Assembly: GCA_963730065.1 (NCBI GenBank) | Contig: CAVSQL010000032.1 | Coordinates: forward strand, 124,001-188,000 | Origin: UBA9676 sp963730065 | Lineage (GTDB): Bacteria; Actinomycetota; Actinomycetes; Streptosporangiales; Streptosporangiaceae | Length of the DNA stretch: 64,000 nt | Direction: 5' to 3' | Shown here: in pieces, positions 33,971 through 42,431 of the stretch | Position numbering within the stretch: position 1 is the first letter of the stretch | Layout of the letters: the number at the start of each line of letters is the position of its first letter | Notes under the pieces: generated by a model | What the model was told of the DNA's origin: nothing | The model's input: only the letters and a program-made list of their open reading frames with translations | Databases searched by the model: none | Made by a program: the position numbers and the translations under genes

Positions 33971-36900
33971 GTGTACCTGAAGACTCTCACTCTGCGCGGG
34001 TTCAAGTCCTTCGCCTCGGCCACGACCCTGCGGTTCGAGCCGGGCATCACCTGTGTGGTCGGCCCGAACGGGTCGGGCAAGTCGAACGTGGTCAACGCCT
34101 TCTCCTGGGTCATGGGCGAGCAGGGGGTCAAGAGCCTGCGCAGCGGCCGGATGGAAGACGTCGTCTTCGCCGGCACCTCGTCGCGCCCGCCGCTGGGCCG
34201 GGCCGAGGTCACGCTCACCATCGACAACACCGACGGCGCGCTCCCGATCGACTACACCGAGGTCACGATCAGCCGGCTGCTGTTCCGCTCGGGCCAGAGC
34301 GAGTACTCGATCAACGGCAACCAGTGCCGCCTGCTCGACGTGGCCGAGCTGCTGTCCGATTCCGGCCTGGGCCGCGAGATGCACGTCATTGTGAGCCAGG
34401 GCCACCTGGACGACGTGCTGCAGGCCGGGCCCGAGGCCCGCCGGGCGCTGATCGAGGAGGCGGCCGGTGTCCTCAAGCACCGCAGGCGCAAGGAGAAGGC
34501 GCTGCGCAAGCTGGAGGCGATGCAGGTCAACCTGACCCGGCTGGTCGATCTCACCGGCGAGCTGCGCCGCCGCCTGGGACCGCTCGGCAGGCAGGCGGCG
34601 CTCGCCCGGCGCGCGGCCACCATCCAGGCTGATCTGCGGGACGCCCGGCTGCGCCTGCTGGCCGACGACTACGTCACCGCCGCCGACGACCTGGAACGCG
34701 GGCAGGCCGATGAGACCGCCGCGCTGACGCGGCGCAGCGAGCTGGAGCAGGCCGTGGCGCAGGCGCGGCAGCGGGAGTCCGCGCTCGACACCGCCGAGGC
34801 CGAGCACGCCCCCCGGCTGGCGCAGGCGCAGGAGGCGTGGTTCTCGCTCTCCTCCCTCGCCGAGCGCCTCCGCGGAGTCGGCCGGGTCGCGCAGGAGCGC
34901 CACTCCCACCTCGTGGCCGACCCGGAACCGCCGCGCCCCGGCCGTGATCCCGACGAACTCGACGCCGAGGCCGCCTCGCTGCGCGAGCAGGAAGCCGTGC
35001 TGGGGGAGCGCCTGGAAGCCGCCCGGGCCCAGCTCGCGGCGGCGATCGGCGCGCGGGAGACGGCCGAGGCGGACCTGGCCGAGGCCGAGCGGCGGCTCGC
35101 CGCGCAGGCCCGCGAGGCCGCCGCCCGGGCCGACCAGCTGGCCCGGTTGCGGGGGCAGGTGGGCGCGGTCCGCAGTCGGGTGGCCGCGGCCAGGGAGGAG
35201 GAGGGCCGCCTGGCGGATGCCCTTGACCAGGCGCAATCGCGCGCCCGGCTGGCCCTGCAGGAGTACGAGGATTTCCAGGAGGCCTCGGCCGGCCGCGACG
35301 ACGACCGCAGCGGCCTGGCCGCTGTGCACGAGCAGGCGGTCACGGCGCTCAGCGGGGTCACGGCCCATGTCGCCGAGCTCAGGGCCACCGAGCGGCGGGC
35401 CAGCGCGCAGCGGGCTGCGCTCCTCGCGCGCAAGGAGGCGCTGGAGGAAGGCATCGGCGCGATCCAGCAGGGTGCGGAGGCGTCGGCGGCCCTGCTCGCG
35501 GACCCCGTGCTGGCCGGCGAGGTCCTGGGCGCGGTGGCCGGCCTGCTGACCGTGACCGACGGGGCGCAGGAGGCGGTCACGGCCGCGCTGGGCGGCGCGG
35601 CCGACGCGGTGGCGGTCGCCGGCCTCGACGCGGCAGTGAGGATCCTGCGCGATCTCAAGGCCGCGGACGCCGGGAACACCGCGCTGGTCATCGTGGGCGA
35701 CGATCCCGGGCAAGCACCGGCCGGGCGGGCCGACGCCAGCTACCCGCCGGGCGTTCTGCCCGTTCTTGATCTTGTGAAGATGCCGGGGGAGCTGTCCGCG
35801 GCGGTCGCCGGGCTGCTGGCCGGGGTGGTGGTCGCCGAGGACCTCGATCAGGCTCGCGATCTCGTGCACGCCCATCCGGAGCTGCGGGTCGTCACCCGCG
35901 ACGGCGACCTGCTCGGGGCGCACTGGGCCCAGGGCGGCGCGGCCCGGCCGCCGAGCGTGCTGGCGATGAGGGCGGCGGCGGATACCGCAGCGGCCGACCT
36001 GGCCGTGGCCGACGGCGCCTGGGAGCGGGCCGCTGCCGGCCTGGCCATCGTGGTGGCGGAGGAAGAGCGGGCGGCCGAGGCGGCGGCCGGGGCGCTCGCC
36101 CTGGTGCAGGAGGCGGACGCCGCGGCGGCGGCGATCTCCGGGCAGCTCGGCCGGCTCGCCGGCGCGGCGCGGGCGGCCCAGGACGAAGCCACCCGGCTGG
36201 CGGCGGCGATAGCGGCGGCCCGCGAGAAGACCGAGCGGGACCAGTCCGCCCTCACCGAGCTCAGCGGCCGGCTGGCGGCCGAGGAAGCCGACGGGACCGC
36301 CGGCGAGGCGGCCAGCGTCGGCGAGTATGCCAGCGCCGGCGAGGCTCCCAGCACCGCCGGATCTGCCAGTGCCGGCCGGTCTGCCAGTGCCGGCGGGACG
36401 CCGGGCGCCGCCGGGGGCATCCAAGCGGCCGGCGCCACTGGCGAGCCGGACCGGGAAGCGCTGGCCGGGCGGGCCAGCGCCGCCCGGGAGACCGAGACCG
36501 AGGGCCGCCTTGAGGTCAGGACCGCCGAGGAGCGGCTCCGGGCGATCGCCGGGCGGGCAGACGCGCTGGCCGCGGCGGCGGTCAGCGAGCGCCAGGCCGC
36601 GCGGGCCGCCGCCGAGCGCAGCCGCCTGCGGCAGCAGCAGGCGCAGGTGGCCCGGGCCGTGGCCCTGGGGGCGGGCATGGCGCTGGACCGGCTCGAGCAG
36701 TCGCTGACGGTCGCCGCCGCCGACCGGCAGGTGGCCGAGCAGGCGCGCGAAGGCCGCTCGGATGCGCTGAAGACCGTGCGCGCGCAGGTCCGGGAGCTGG
36801 CCGGGGAGCTCGACCGGGTGGTCGACAGCGCGCACGGAGCGGAGATCGTCCGGGCCGAGCACCGGATGCGCCTGGAGCAGATCGCCGCCCGCGCCGTTGA

Positions 36901-37819
36901 GGAGTTCGGTGTGGACGCCGCCGCGCTGGTCGCCGAGTACGGCCCGGACGTGCCGATCCCGCCGCCCGCTGAGGAGACAGGCGCCCAGGCCGGCCAGGCC
37001 GGGACCGACGACCGCGCCGCGCCCGCGGCGTCCCGCGACCCGGCGGCCGGAGATGCACTGGCCGCGCCGCCCGGAGATGCACTGGCCGCGCCGCCCGGAG
37101 ACGCACCGGCCGCGCCGCCCGGCAGCGGCGCACCACCGCGTCCTGGCGCCCCCTACGTCCGGGCCGAGCAGGAGCAGCGCGCCGCCGTGGCGCAGCGCCA
37201 GCTCAATCAGCTCGGCAAGGTGAACCCGCTGGCCCTTGAGGAGTACGCGGCCCTGGAAGAGCGGCACGCGTTCCTCGCCACCCAGCTGGAGGATCTCAAG
37301 AAGACCCGCCGTGACCTGCTGACCGTCGTCAAGGAGGTGGACGACCGGGTCCAGCAGGTTTTCGCGGCGGCCTTCGAGGACACCGCCAGGGAGTTCGAGC
37401 AGATCTTCGGCCGGCTGTTCCCCGGCGGCGAGGGCAGGCTGATCCTGACCGAGCCGGACGACATGCTGGCGACGGGCATCGACTTCGAGGCGCGGCCCCC
37501 GGGCAAGAAGGTCAAGCGGCTGTCCCTGCTGTCCGGCGGCGAGCGCTCCCTGACCGCCATCGCGTTCCTGCTGGCGATCTTCAAGGCCCGGCCGTCGCCG
37601 TTCTATGTCCTGGACGAGGTCGAGGCGGCGCTGGACGACACCAACCTCCAGCGCCTCCTGCAGATCTTCGAGGAGCTGCGGGACACCTCCCAGCTGATCA
37701 TCGTCACGCACCAGAAACGGACGATGGAGGTCGCGGACGCGCTGTACGGGATCAGCATGCAGAACGACGGCGTGTCCTCGGTCGTGAGCCAGCGCCTGCG
37801 GGAGCCCGAGCCCGCCTGA
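33971..37819 (+). CDS. smc: Chromosome segregation protein SMC
   Basis: A 1282-residue SMC ATPase that with ScpAB organises and segregates the chromosome. The N-terminus YLKTLTLRGFKSFASATTLR leads into Walker A CVVGPNGSGKSNVVNAF. Coiled coils flank the hinge (about residues 500-680; GEVLGAVAGLLTVTDGAQEA to LVIVGDDPGQ). The C-terminal head holds the signature LSLLSGGERSLTAIAFLLAI and Walker B FYVLDEVEAALDD. GTG at 33971 has GAGGAGGAGAG at ideal distance; a longer frame to 33890 is less likely. Two low-complexity inserts break the second coiled-coil arm: an Ala/Ser/Gly stretch near residues 775-830 and a Pro/Ala stretch near 995-1060 with three GDALAAPP-like repeats. They make it longer than the usual ~1190 residues. 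Confidence 0.96.
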   Translation: MYLKTLTLRGFKSFASATTLRFEPGITCVVGPNGSGKSNVVNAFSWVMGEQGVKSLRSGRMEDVVFAGTSSRPPLGRAEVTLTIDNTDGALPIDYTEVTISRLLFRSGQSEYSINGNQCRLLDVAELLSDSGLGREMHVIVSQGHLDDVLQAGPEARRALIEEAAGVLKHRRRKEKALRKLEAMQVNLTRLVDLTGELRRRLGPLGRQAALARRAATIQADLRDARLRLLADDYVTAADDLERGQADETAALTRRSELEQAVAQARQRESALDTAEAEHAPRLAQAQEAWFSLSSLAERLRGVGRVAQERHSHLVADPEPPRPGRDPDELDAEAASLREQEAVLGERLEAARAQLAAAIGARETAEADLAEAERRLAAQAREAAARADQLARLRGQVGAVRSRVAAAREEEGRLADALDQAQSRARLALQEYEDFQEASAGRDDDRSGLAAVHEQAVTALSGVTAHVAELRATERRASAQRAALLARKEALEEGIGAIQQGAEASAALLADPVLAGEVLGAVAGLLTVTDGAQEAVTAALGGAADAVAVAGLDAAVRILRDLKAADAGNTALVIVGDDPGQAPAGRADASYPPGVLPVLDLVKMPGELSAAVAGLLAGVVVAEDLDQARDLVHAHPELRVVTRDGDLLGAHWAQGGAARPPSVLAMRAAADTAAADLAVADGAWERAAAGLAIVVAEEERAAEAAAGALALVQEADAAAAAISGQLGRLAGAARAAQDEATRLAAAIAAAREKTERDQSALTELSGRLAAEEADGTAGEAASVGEYASAGEAPSTAGSASAGRSASAGGTPGAAGGIQAAGATGEPDREALAGRASAARETETEGRLEVRTAEERLRAIAGRADALAAAAVSERQAARAAAERSRLRQQQAQVARAVALGAGMALDRLEQSLTVAAADRQVAEQAREGRSDALKTVRAQVRELAGELDRVVDSAHGAEIVRAEHRMRLEQIAARAVEEFGVDAAALVAEYGPDVPIPPPAEETGAQAGQAGTDDRAAPAASRDPAAGDALAAPPGDALAAPPGDAPAAPPGSGAPPRPGAPYVRAEQEQRAAVAQRQLNQLGKVNPLALEEYAALEERHAFLATQLEDLKKTRRDLLTVVKEVDDRVQQVFAAAFEDTAREFEQIFGRLFPGGEGRLILTEPDDMLATGIDFEARPPGKKVKRLSLLSGGERSLTAIAFLLAIFKARPSPFYVLDEVEAALDDTNLQRLLQIFEELRDTSQLIIVTHQKRTMEVADALYGISMQNDGVSSVVSQRLREPEPA
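37049..37120. repeat. Three 24-bp in-frame tandem repeats inside smc
   Basis: Units at 37049-37072, 37073-37096 (identical) and 37097-37120 (two changes) encode GDALAAPP, GDALAAPP and GDAPAAPP in the coiled-coil arm just before the C-terminal head. Confidence 0.9.
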
Positions 37820-37897
37820 GCGCCCGCCGCGATGCCGGGTGGTGGGCTGGGTAGGGAGGCCTGAGCCTGCGCCCGCATCTGCGAGACTGGGGCCGTT

Positions 37898-39049
37898 ATG
37901 GAATACGTGATCATCGTCATCGCCGTTGTCGCCGTGCTCGCCATCGTGGCCGGCCTGTTCTTCCTGCGCCCGCGGCGGGGAGCGGGCCGGGCCGCCCCGC
38001 CCACCCCACCCACGGCCGGACAGGGTGGCCCGGGCCCGGCGACCGCGGAACGGACGGGCACCGCGACGGCGGCACCCAGCCTGCCGCCACTGGCGCCCGG
38101 CCCCACCCCGGTGGCGGAGGCCCCGCCGCCGCTGGCGGGCCGGATGGTGCGGCTGCGCGGTCGGCTCGCCCGGTCGCAGAGCGGGTTCGGTTCGGTACTG
38201 CTCGGGCTGCTCTCCCGGGACGGCCTGGACGATCAGACGTGGGAGGAGATCGAGGATACGCTGCTCGCCGCCGACATCGGGGTGGCGCCTTCACACCAGC
38301 TCGTGGAGGAACTGCGCACCCAGGTCAGGGTGGAAGGCGCCCGCGGCGACGTGGTCAAGGGGCTGCTGCGGGCCGACCTCATCGAGGCGGTCGGAGCCGC
38401 CCAGGATCGGCGCCTGCGGATCGGCCCGCACGGCGACCGGCCCGCGGTGATCCTCATCGTGGGCGTCAACGGCACCGGCAAGACGAGCGCCTGCGGCAAG
38501 CTCGCCCGCGCCCTGATCGGTGAGGGGCAGTCGGTACTGCTGGGGGCGGCCGACACCTTCCGGGCCGCCGCCGCCGACCAGCTGGCGACCTGGGGGGACC
38601 GGGTAGGCGCCCGGGTGGTCCGGTCCGACCGGGAGGGGGCCGACCCGGCGAGCGTGGCGTTCGAGGCCGTCCGGGAGGGGATCGACGAGCGCACGGACAC
38701 GGTCATCGTGGACACCGCCGGGCGCCTGCACACCAAGGCCGGGCTGATGGACGAGCTCGGGAAGATCAAGCGGGTGATCGAGAAGCGGGCGACGGTGGAC
38801 GAGGTCCTGCTCGTGCTCGACGCCACCACCGGGCAGAACGGCCTGCGCCAGGCGCGCGTGTTCGCGGAGGCGGTGGACATCACCGGGATCATCCTGACCA
38901 AGCTGGACGGCACGGCCAAGGGCGGCATCGTGGTCGCGGTCCAGCGGGAGCTCGGAGTGCCGGTGAAGCTGGTGGGGCTGGGCGAGGGACCGGACGACCT
39001 CGCGCCCTTCGATCCGGCGACGTTCGTCGACGCGATCCTGGGCGACTGA
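37898..39049 (+). CDS. ftsY: Signal recognition particle receptor FtsY
   Basis: A 383-residue SRP receptor. It starts with a membrane anchor (EYVIIVIAVVAVLAIVAGLF), as is normal in actinobacteria, then a Pro/Gly/Thr-rich linker to about residue 85. The NG domain follows: FGSVLLGLLSRDGLDDQTWEEIE, G1 VGVNGTGKTSACGKLA, GAADTFRAAAADQL, G3 DTAGRLHTKAGLM, G4 LTKLDGTAKGG and the C-terminal GLGEGPDDLAPFDP. It pairs with Ffh, encoded 3.4 kb downstream. Confidence 0.97.
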   Translation: MEYVIIVIAVVAVLAIVAGLFFLRPRRGAGRAAPPTPPTAGQGGPGPATAERTGTATAAPSLPPLAPGPTPVAEAPPPLAGRMVRLRGRLARSQSGFGSVLLGLLSRDGLDDQTWEEIEDTLLAADIGVAPSHQLVEELRTQVRVEGARGDVVKGLLRADLIEAVGAAQDRRLRIGPHGDRPAVILIVGVNGTGKTSACGKLARALIGEGQSVLLGAADTFRAAAADQLATWGDRVGARVVRSDREGADPASVAFEAVREGIDERTDTVIVDTAGRLHTKAGLMDELGKIKRVIEKRATVDEVLLVLDATTGQNGLRQARVFAEAVDITGIILTKLDGTAKGGIVVAVQRELGVPVKLVGLGEGPDDLAPFDPATFVDAILGD

Positions 39050-39545
39050 GGTGCCCGCGGGCACGTTGCGCCCATCGCGGCTAGCGTAATTGCGACATTC
39101 AATCGTTATTTGCACCATGAAGACGGGCCAATTGGCCGGTGATGCGTAGCCTTGGCGCCATGGCGCGCCATTAGCGATCAGCAGCGGGTTGGCGAGAACC
39201 TGGCGGCAGAAATTCCGGCGGCGGCGGTGATTGCCGGAGAACCGCCTCAGCGATCGAAGAGACCTGATTGGGCCGCCATAAGCTGAGTTACAGCTGGCGA
39301 TAACCTGAAGGCACAAGGGCCCGGCCACGATCGGGCGAATTCTCGCGCTCCTGAATGGCCATGCGGGCACGTCGGCGGCACCTGCGCCGCCGGACGCGGT
39401 CCCGCCCGCCGGCCCCGCTGACCAGCGAAACACGCCCGTAACATGCCGGGCCGGTGGTTCACGGCCCGGAAACACGACGGGCGGCCGGCGGAAACGCTGC
39501 CGGGGGAGGGTAAGGCCGGGCAGGGTGCCCTGAGAGGTGGGTCGG
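39050..39545. other. Intergenic region upstream of glnB, place normally held by amtB
   Basis: This 496-base gap has relatively AT-rich patches (CGTAATTGCGACATTCAATC, about 39088-39110) and an imperfect inverted repeat GTTA...TAAC (39287-39304) that loosely recalls nitrogen-regulator sites but does not fit the GlnR consensus spacing. No amtB remnant or ORF was recognised. It probably holds the glnB-glnD promoter. Confidence 0.45.
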
Positions 39546-39884
39546 ATGAAGCTCATCACCGCCGTGATCAAGCCCTTCAAGCTGGATGAGGTGAAGGCGG
39601 CGCTGCAGGCCTTCGGCGTACACGGCATGACAGTCACCGAGGCGAGCGGGTACGGCCGCCAGCGGGGCCACACCGAGGTGTACCGCGGCGCGGAGTACGA
39701 GGTGGACCTGGTCCCGAAGGTCAGGCTGGAGGTTCTCTGCGACGACGAGGACGCCGACGACCTCATCGACGTCATGGTCAAGGCGGCGCAGACCGGCCGG
39801 ATCGGGGACGGCAAGGTCTGGTGTGTCCCGGTGGACGTGGTGGTGCGCGTGCGCACCGGCGAGCGCGGTCCGGGGGCGCTCTGA
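39546..39884 (+). CDS. glnB: Nitrogen regulatory protein P-II
   Basis: A 112-residue PII trimer subunit that senses ATP/ADP and 2-oxoglutarate. MKLITAVIKPFKLDEVKAAL starts the fold. The T-loop RQRGHTEVYRGAEYEVDL has Tyr51 in the AEYEVD context, the residue that is adenylylated in actinomycetes. VKAAQTGRIGDGKVWCVP closes it. ATG at 39546 has GAGAGGTGG upstream. It lies next to glnD, whose product modifies it, but the usual partner amtB is absent. Confidence 0.95.
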   Translation: MKLITAVIKPFKLDEVKAALQAFGVHGMTVTEASGYGRQRGHTEVYRGAEYEVDLVPKVRLEVLCDDEDADDLIDVMVKAAQTGRIGDGKVWCVPVDVVVRVRTGERGPGAL

Positions 39885-42256
39885 AGAACCGTCGGCCGGA
39901 CCCGCCCGGAGGACGGGCGGGCACCTTTGGCGCTGACCGTGCCCGGCGGGCCGCCGAGACAGACCGCTGGCTGGCCTCGCTGCTCGGCACCGAGGCCGGT
40001 GTGGCTATGGTGGCCGTCGGCGGGTACGGCCGCCGCGAACTGCTGCCCGGCAGCGATCTCGACGTGCTGCTCCTGCACACGGGGCGGCCGGACATCTCCG
40101 CCCTGGCCGACCGCATCTGGTACCCGATCTGGGACTCGGGCGCCCGGCTCGACCACGCGGTGCGCATGCCGCGCGAGGGCCGCGACGTGGCGCGGGCCGA
40201 CCTGCGGGCGGCGCTGGGGATGCTTCACGCCAGGCACGTGGCCGGTGAGCCCGACCTCACCGCCGAGCTCCGGGCGGGTGTGCTGGCCGACTGGCGGGCG
40301 GCGGCAGGCACCCGGCTGGCCGAGCTCCAGGCCATGCACGTGGAGCGCACCGAGCGCAGCGGTGAGCTCGCCTTCCTGCTCGAGCCCGACCTCAAGGAGG
40401 CCAGGGGAGGTCTGCGCGACGCCGGTGCGATCCACGCGGTCGCGGCCGCCTGGGTAGCGCCGGGCCCGGGCCCCCGCGTGCGCGCCGCGCATGAGTTCAT
40501 CCTCGACACCAGGCACGCGCTGCACGAGGTGACCGGGCGCCCGGCCGACCGGCTGGTGCTGCAGGAGCAGGACGAGGTGGCGCGGGTGCTCGAGCTGGCC
40601 GACGCCGACGTGCTGCTGCGCCGCCTGGCGGGGGCCGGGCGCACCGTCGCTTACGCACTTGACCAGTCGTTCCGGCAGGCGCAGCGCAGCCGCGGGGGGC
40701 AGGCAGGCTCGGCCGGCCTGACGGGTCAGGCGGGCCGGGCAGGCGGGGCGGTACGCCCGGGGTCGGCCCGTGCCCGTCTCGGCCTCCCCGGTGCCGGTTG
40801 GGACAGTGGCGGCCCCGGCCGGCGTGGTCTTCCCCCGGTCAGCGCCCATCGCCGTCCGCTGGCCGATGGCCTGGTCGAGCAGGACGGCGAGGTGGTGCTG
40901 GCCCGGTCCGCCGACCCGGCCGGCGACCCGGTGCTGCCGCTGCGGGCGGCCGCGGCGGCCGCCCAGGCCGGGCTCGCGCTGGCGCCGCGGGTGCTGGCCC
41001 GGCTGACCGGGTGCCCGCCGCTGCCGGTCCCCTGGCCCGATGAGGCACGCGATGCCCTCGCCGCGCTGCTGGGTGCCGGCCAGGCGGCGATCAGCGTGTG
41101 GGAGGCGCTGGACCAGGAGGAACTCGTCACCCGGCTGCTGCCGGACTGGGACAGGGTGCGCAACCGTCCGCAGCGCAACCCGCTGCACATCTTCACCGTG
41201 GACCGCCACCTGGTCGAGACGGCGGCCCGTGCCGCCGCGCTCACCAGGACCGTGGCCCGGCCTGACCTGCTGCTGATCGCGGCGCTGCTGCATGACATCG
41301 GCAAGGGCTGGCCCGGTGACCACCGGCTGACCGGTGAGGTGGTGGCCCGGGACACCGCGTTCCGGCTGGGCCTCGGGGCGGCCGACGCCGGCCTGGTCGC
41401 CGGGGCGGTGCGCCATCATCTGCTGCTGCCGCAGACGGCGACCCGCCGCGACCTCGACGACCCGGCGACGGTCGCGCAGGTCGCGGAGGCCGTCAGGAGC
41501 CGGCCGCGACTGGAACTGCTCCACGCGCTGGCGATCGCCGATGCCCAGGCGACCGGCCCGGCCGCCTGGAATGACTGGAAGGCAGGCCTGGTGAGTGAGC
41601 TGGTGCGGCGGGTCGGCGCGGCACTCGGCGGCGAGCCGCCGCCGGCCGCGCTCCCGCTGCGCGCCGATCAGGTCGCGCTCGCCGCGGGCGGCGAGCCCGC
41701 GATCATGATGAGCGGATCCGAGGTGACGGTGGTGGCGCCCGACCGCCCCGGCCTGCTGTGGCAGGCCGCGGGCGTGCTCGCCTCCCACCGGCTGGCGGTC
41801 CGTTCGGCGAACGCGACGTCGTGCGGGGATATGGCGGTCACCGCCTTCACCGTTGCGCATCACTATGGTGAGCCGCCCGACGCGGCGCTGGTCACCGGCG
41901 ACCTGCGCCGGGCGCTGACCGGCCAGCTTGACGTGGCCCAGCGGCTGCACCAGCGGGAGCAGGTAGTGCTCCGGCCCGCGCTCGCCCTGGCGCCGCCCAC
42001 CGTCACGCTCGTCGACGACGCCTCGGACACGGCCACGGTGGTGGAGGTGCGGGCGCACGACGCGCCGGGGCTGCTGTGGCGGATCGGCCGCGCGCTCGGC
42101 GAGTGCGGCCTCGACGTGCGGGCGGCCCGGGTGGAGACGCTGGGCGCCGAGGCGGTGGACGTCTTCTACGTGGTAGATGCCGGCGGCCAGCCGGTGAGGG
42201 ACGCGGGAACCCGCGGCAAGATCGCGGCGGAGGTACTGGTCGCGCTGACCGGCTAA
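39881..42256 (+). CDS. glnD: PII uridylyl/adenylyltransferase GlnD
   Basis: About 790 residues with the full GlnD domain order. The nucleotidyltransferase motif is VGGYGRRELLPGSDLDVLLL. The GlnD helical domain has LKEARGGLRDAGAIH, the HD phosphohydrolase has AALLHDIGKGWPGDH, and two C-terminal ACT domains begin VTVVAPDRPGLLWQAAGV and VEVRAHDAPGLLWRIGRAL. In actinomycetes it (de)adenylylates PII. An Ala/Gly/Arg-rich insert of about 50 residues follows the helical domain. The start is unclear: CTG at 39881 overlaps the glnB stop (CTGA). The only standard in-frame start before the core is GTG at 39821, inside glnB, which would add an implausible Arg/Gly segment. Confidence 0.93.
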   Translation: MKNRRPDPPGGRAGTFGADRARRAAETDRWLASLLGTEAGVAMVAVGGYGRRELLPGSDLDVLLLHTGRPDISALADRIWYPIWDSGARLDHAVRMPREGRDVARADLRAALGMLHARHVAGEPDLTAELRAGVLADWRAAAGTRLAELQAMHVERTERSGELAFLLEPDLKEARGGLRDAGAIHAVAAAWVAPGPGPRVRAAHEFILDTRHALHEVTGRPADRLVLQEQDEVARVLELADADVLLRRLAGAGRTVAYALDQSFRQAQRSRGGQAGSAGLTGQAGRAGGAVRPGSARARLGLPGAGWDSGGPGRRGLPPVSAHRRPLADGLVEQDGEVVLARSADPAGDPVLPLRAAAAAAQAGLALAPRVLARLTGCPPLPVPWPDEARDALAALLGAGQAAISVWEALDQEELVTRLLPDWDRVRNRPQRNPLHIFTVDRHLVETAARAAALTRTVARPDLLLIAALLHDIGKGWPGDHRLTGEVVARDTAFRLGLGAADAGLVAGAVRHHLLLPQTATRRDLDDPATVAQVAEAVRSRPRLELLHALAIADAQATGPAAWNDWKAGLVSELVRRVGAALGGEPPPAALPLRADQVALAAGGEPAIMMSGSEVTVVAPDRPGLLWQAAGVLASHRLAVRSANATSCGDMAVTAFTVAHHYGEPPDAALVTGDLRRALTGQLDVAQRLHQREQVVLRPALALAPPTVTLVDDASDTATVVEVRAHDAPGLLWRIGRALGECGLDVRAARVETLGAEAVDVFYVVDAGGQPVRDAGTRGKIAAEVLVALTG

Positions 42257-42418
42257 GCCCCTGGGCGTGCTGGCCGGCCAGGGCCCTCGCGCGCTGTCCC
42301 ATGAGCCGCGCAGGCCCTGGCCACGGCCGCCGTGGAGGCAAGTGTGCCGCTCATCCAGGGACGCCAATGTTCCATCCATGCTGCCGTCGGGCGGTCGGCC
42401 GCGCACCCCGGCACCGGA

Positions 42419-42424
42419 TAGCCT
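42419..42424 (+). promoter_or_regulatory. Candidate -10 box for ffh, leaderless type
   Basis: TAGCCT is followed after seven bases by the GTG start of ffh, and no Shine-Dalgarno sequence is present. Confidence 0.5.
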
Positions 42425-42431
42425 GGTACGC

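Noticed and set aside
33548..37711. A 1387-residue open frame antisense to smc, and similar long antisense frames at 8576-10819, 10816-13248 and 38291-42406
   Set aside because: Frames opposite GC-rich genes stay open because of third-position GC bias. Their translations are Arg/Gly/Val-rich with no domain signatures, while the other strand encodes SMC, the glucosidase, GlgX, FtsY, GlnD with intact motifs.
39050..39545. A GlnR-type operator upstream of glnB
   Set aside because: The GTTA...TAAC element does not match the GTnAC-N6-GaAAC spacing, so I list the region as intergenic without a GlnR call.
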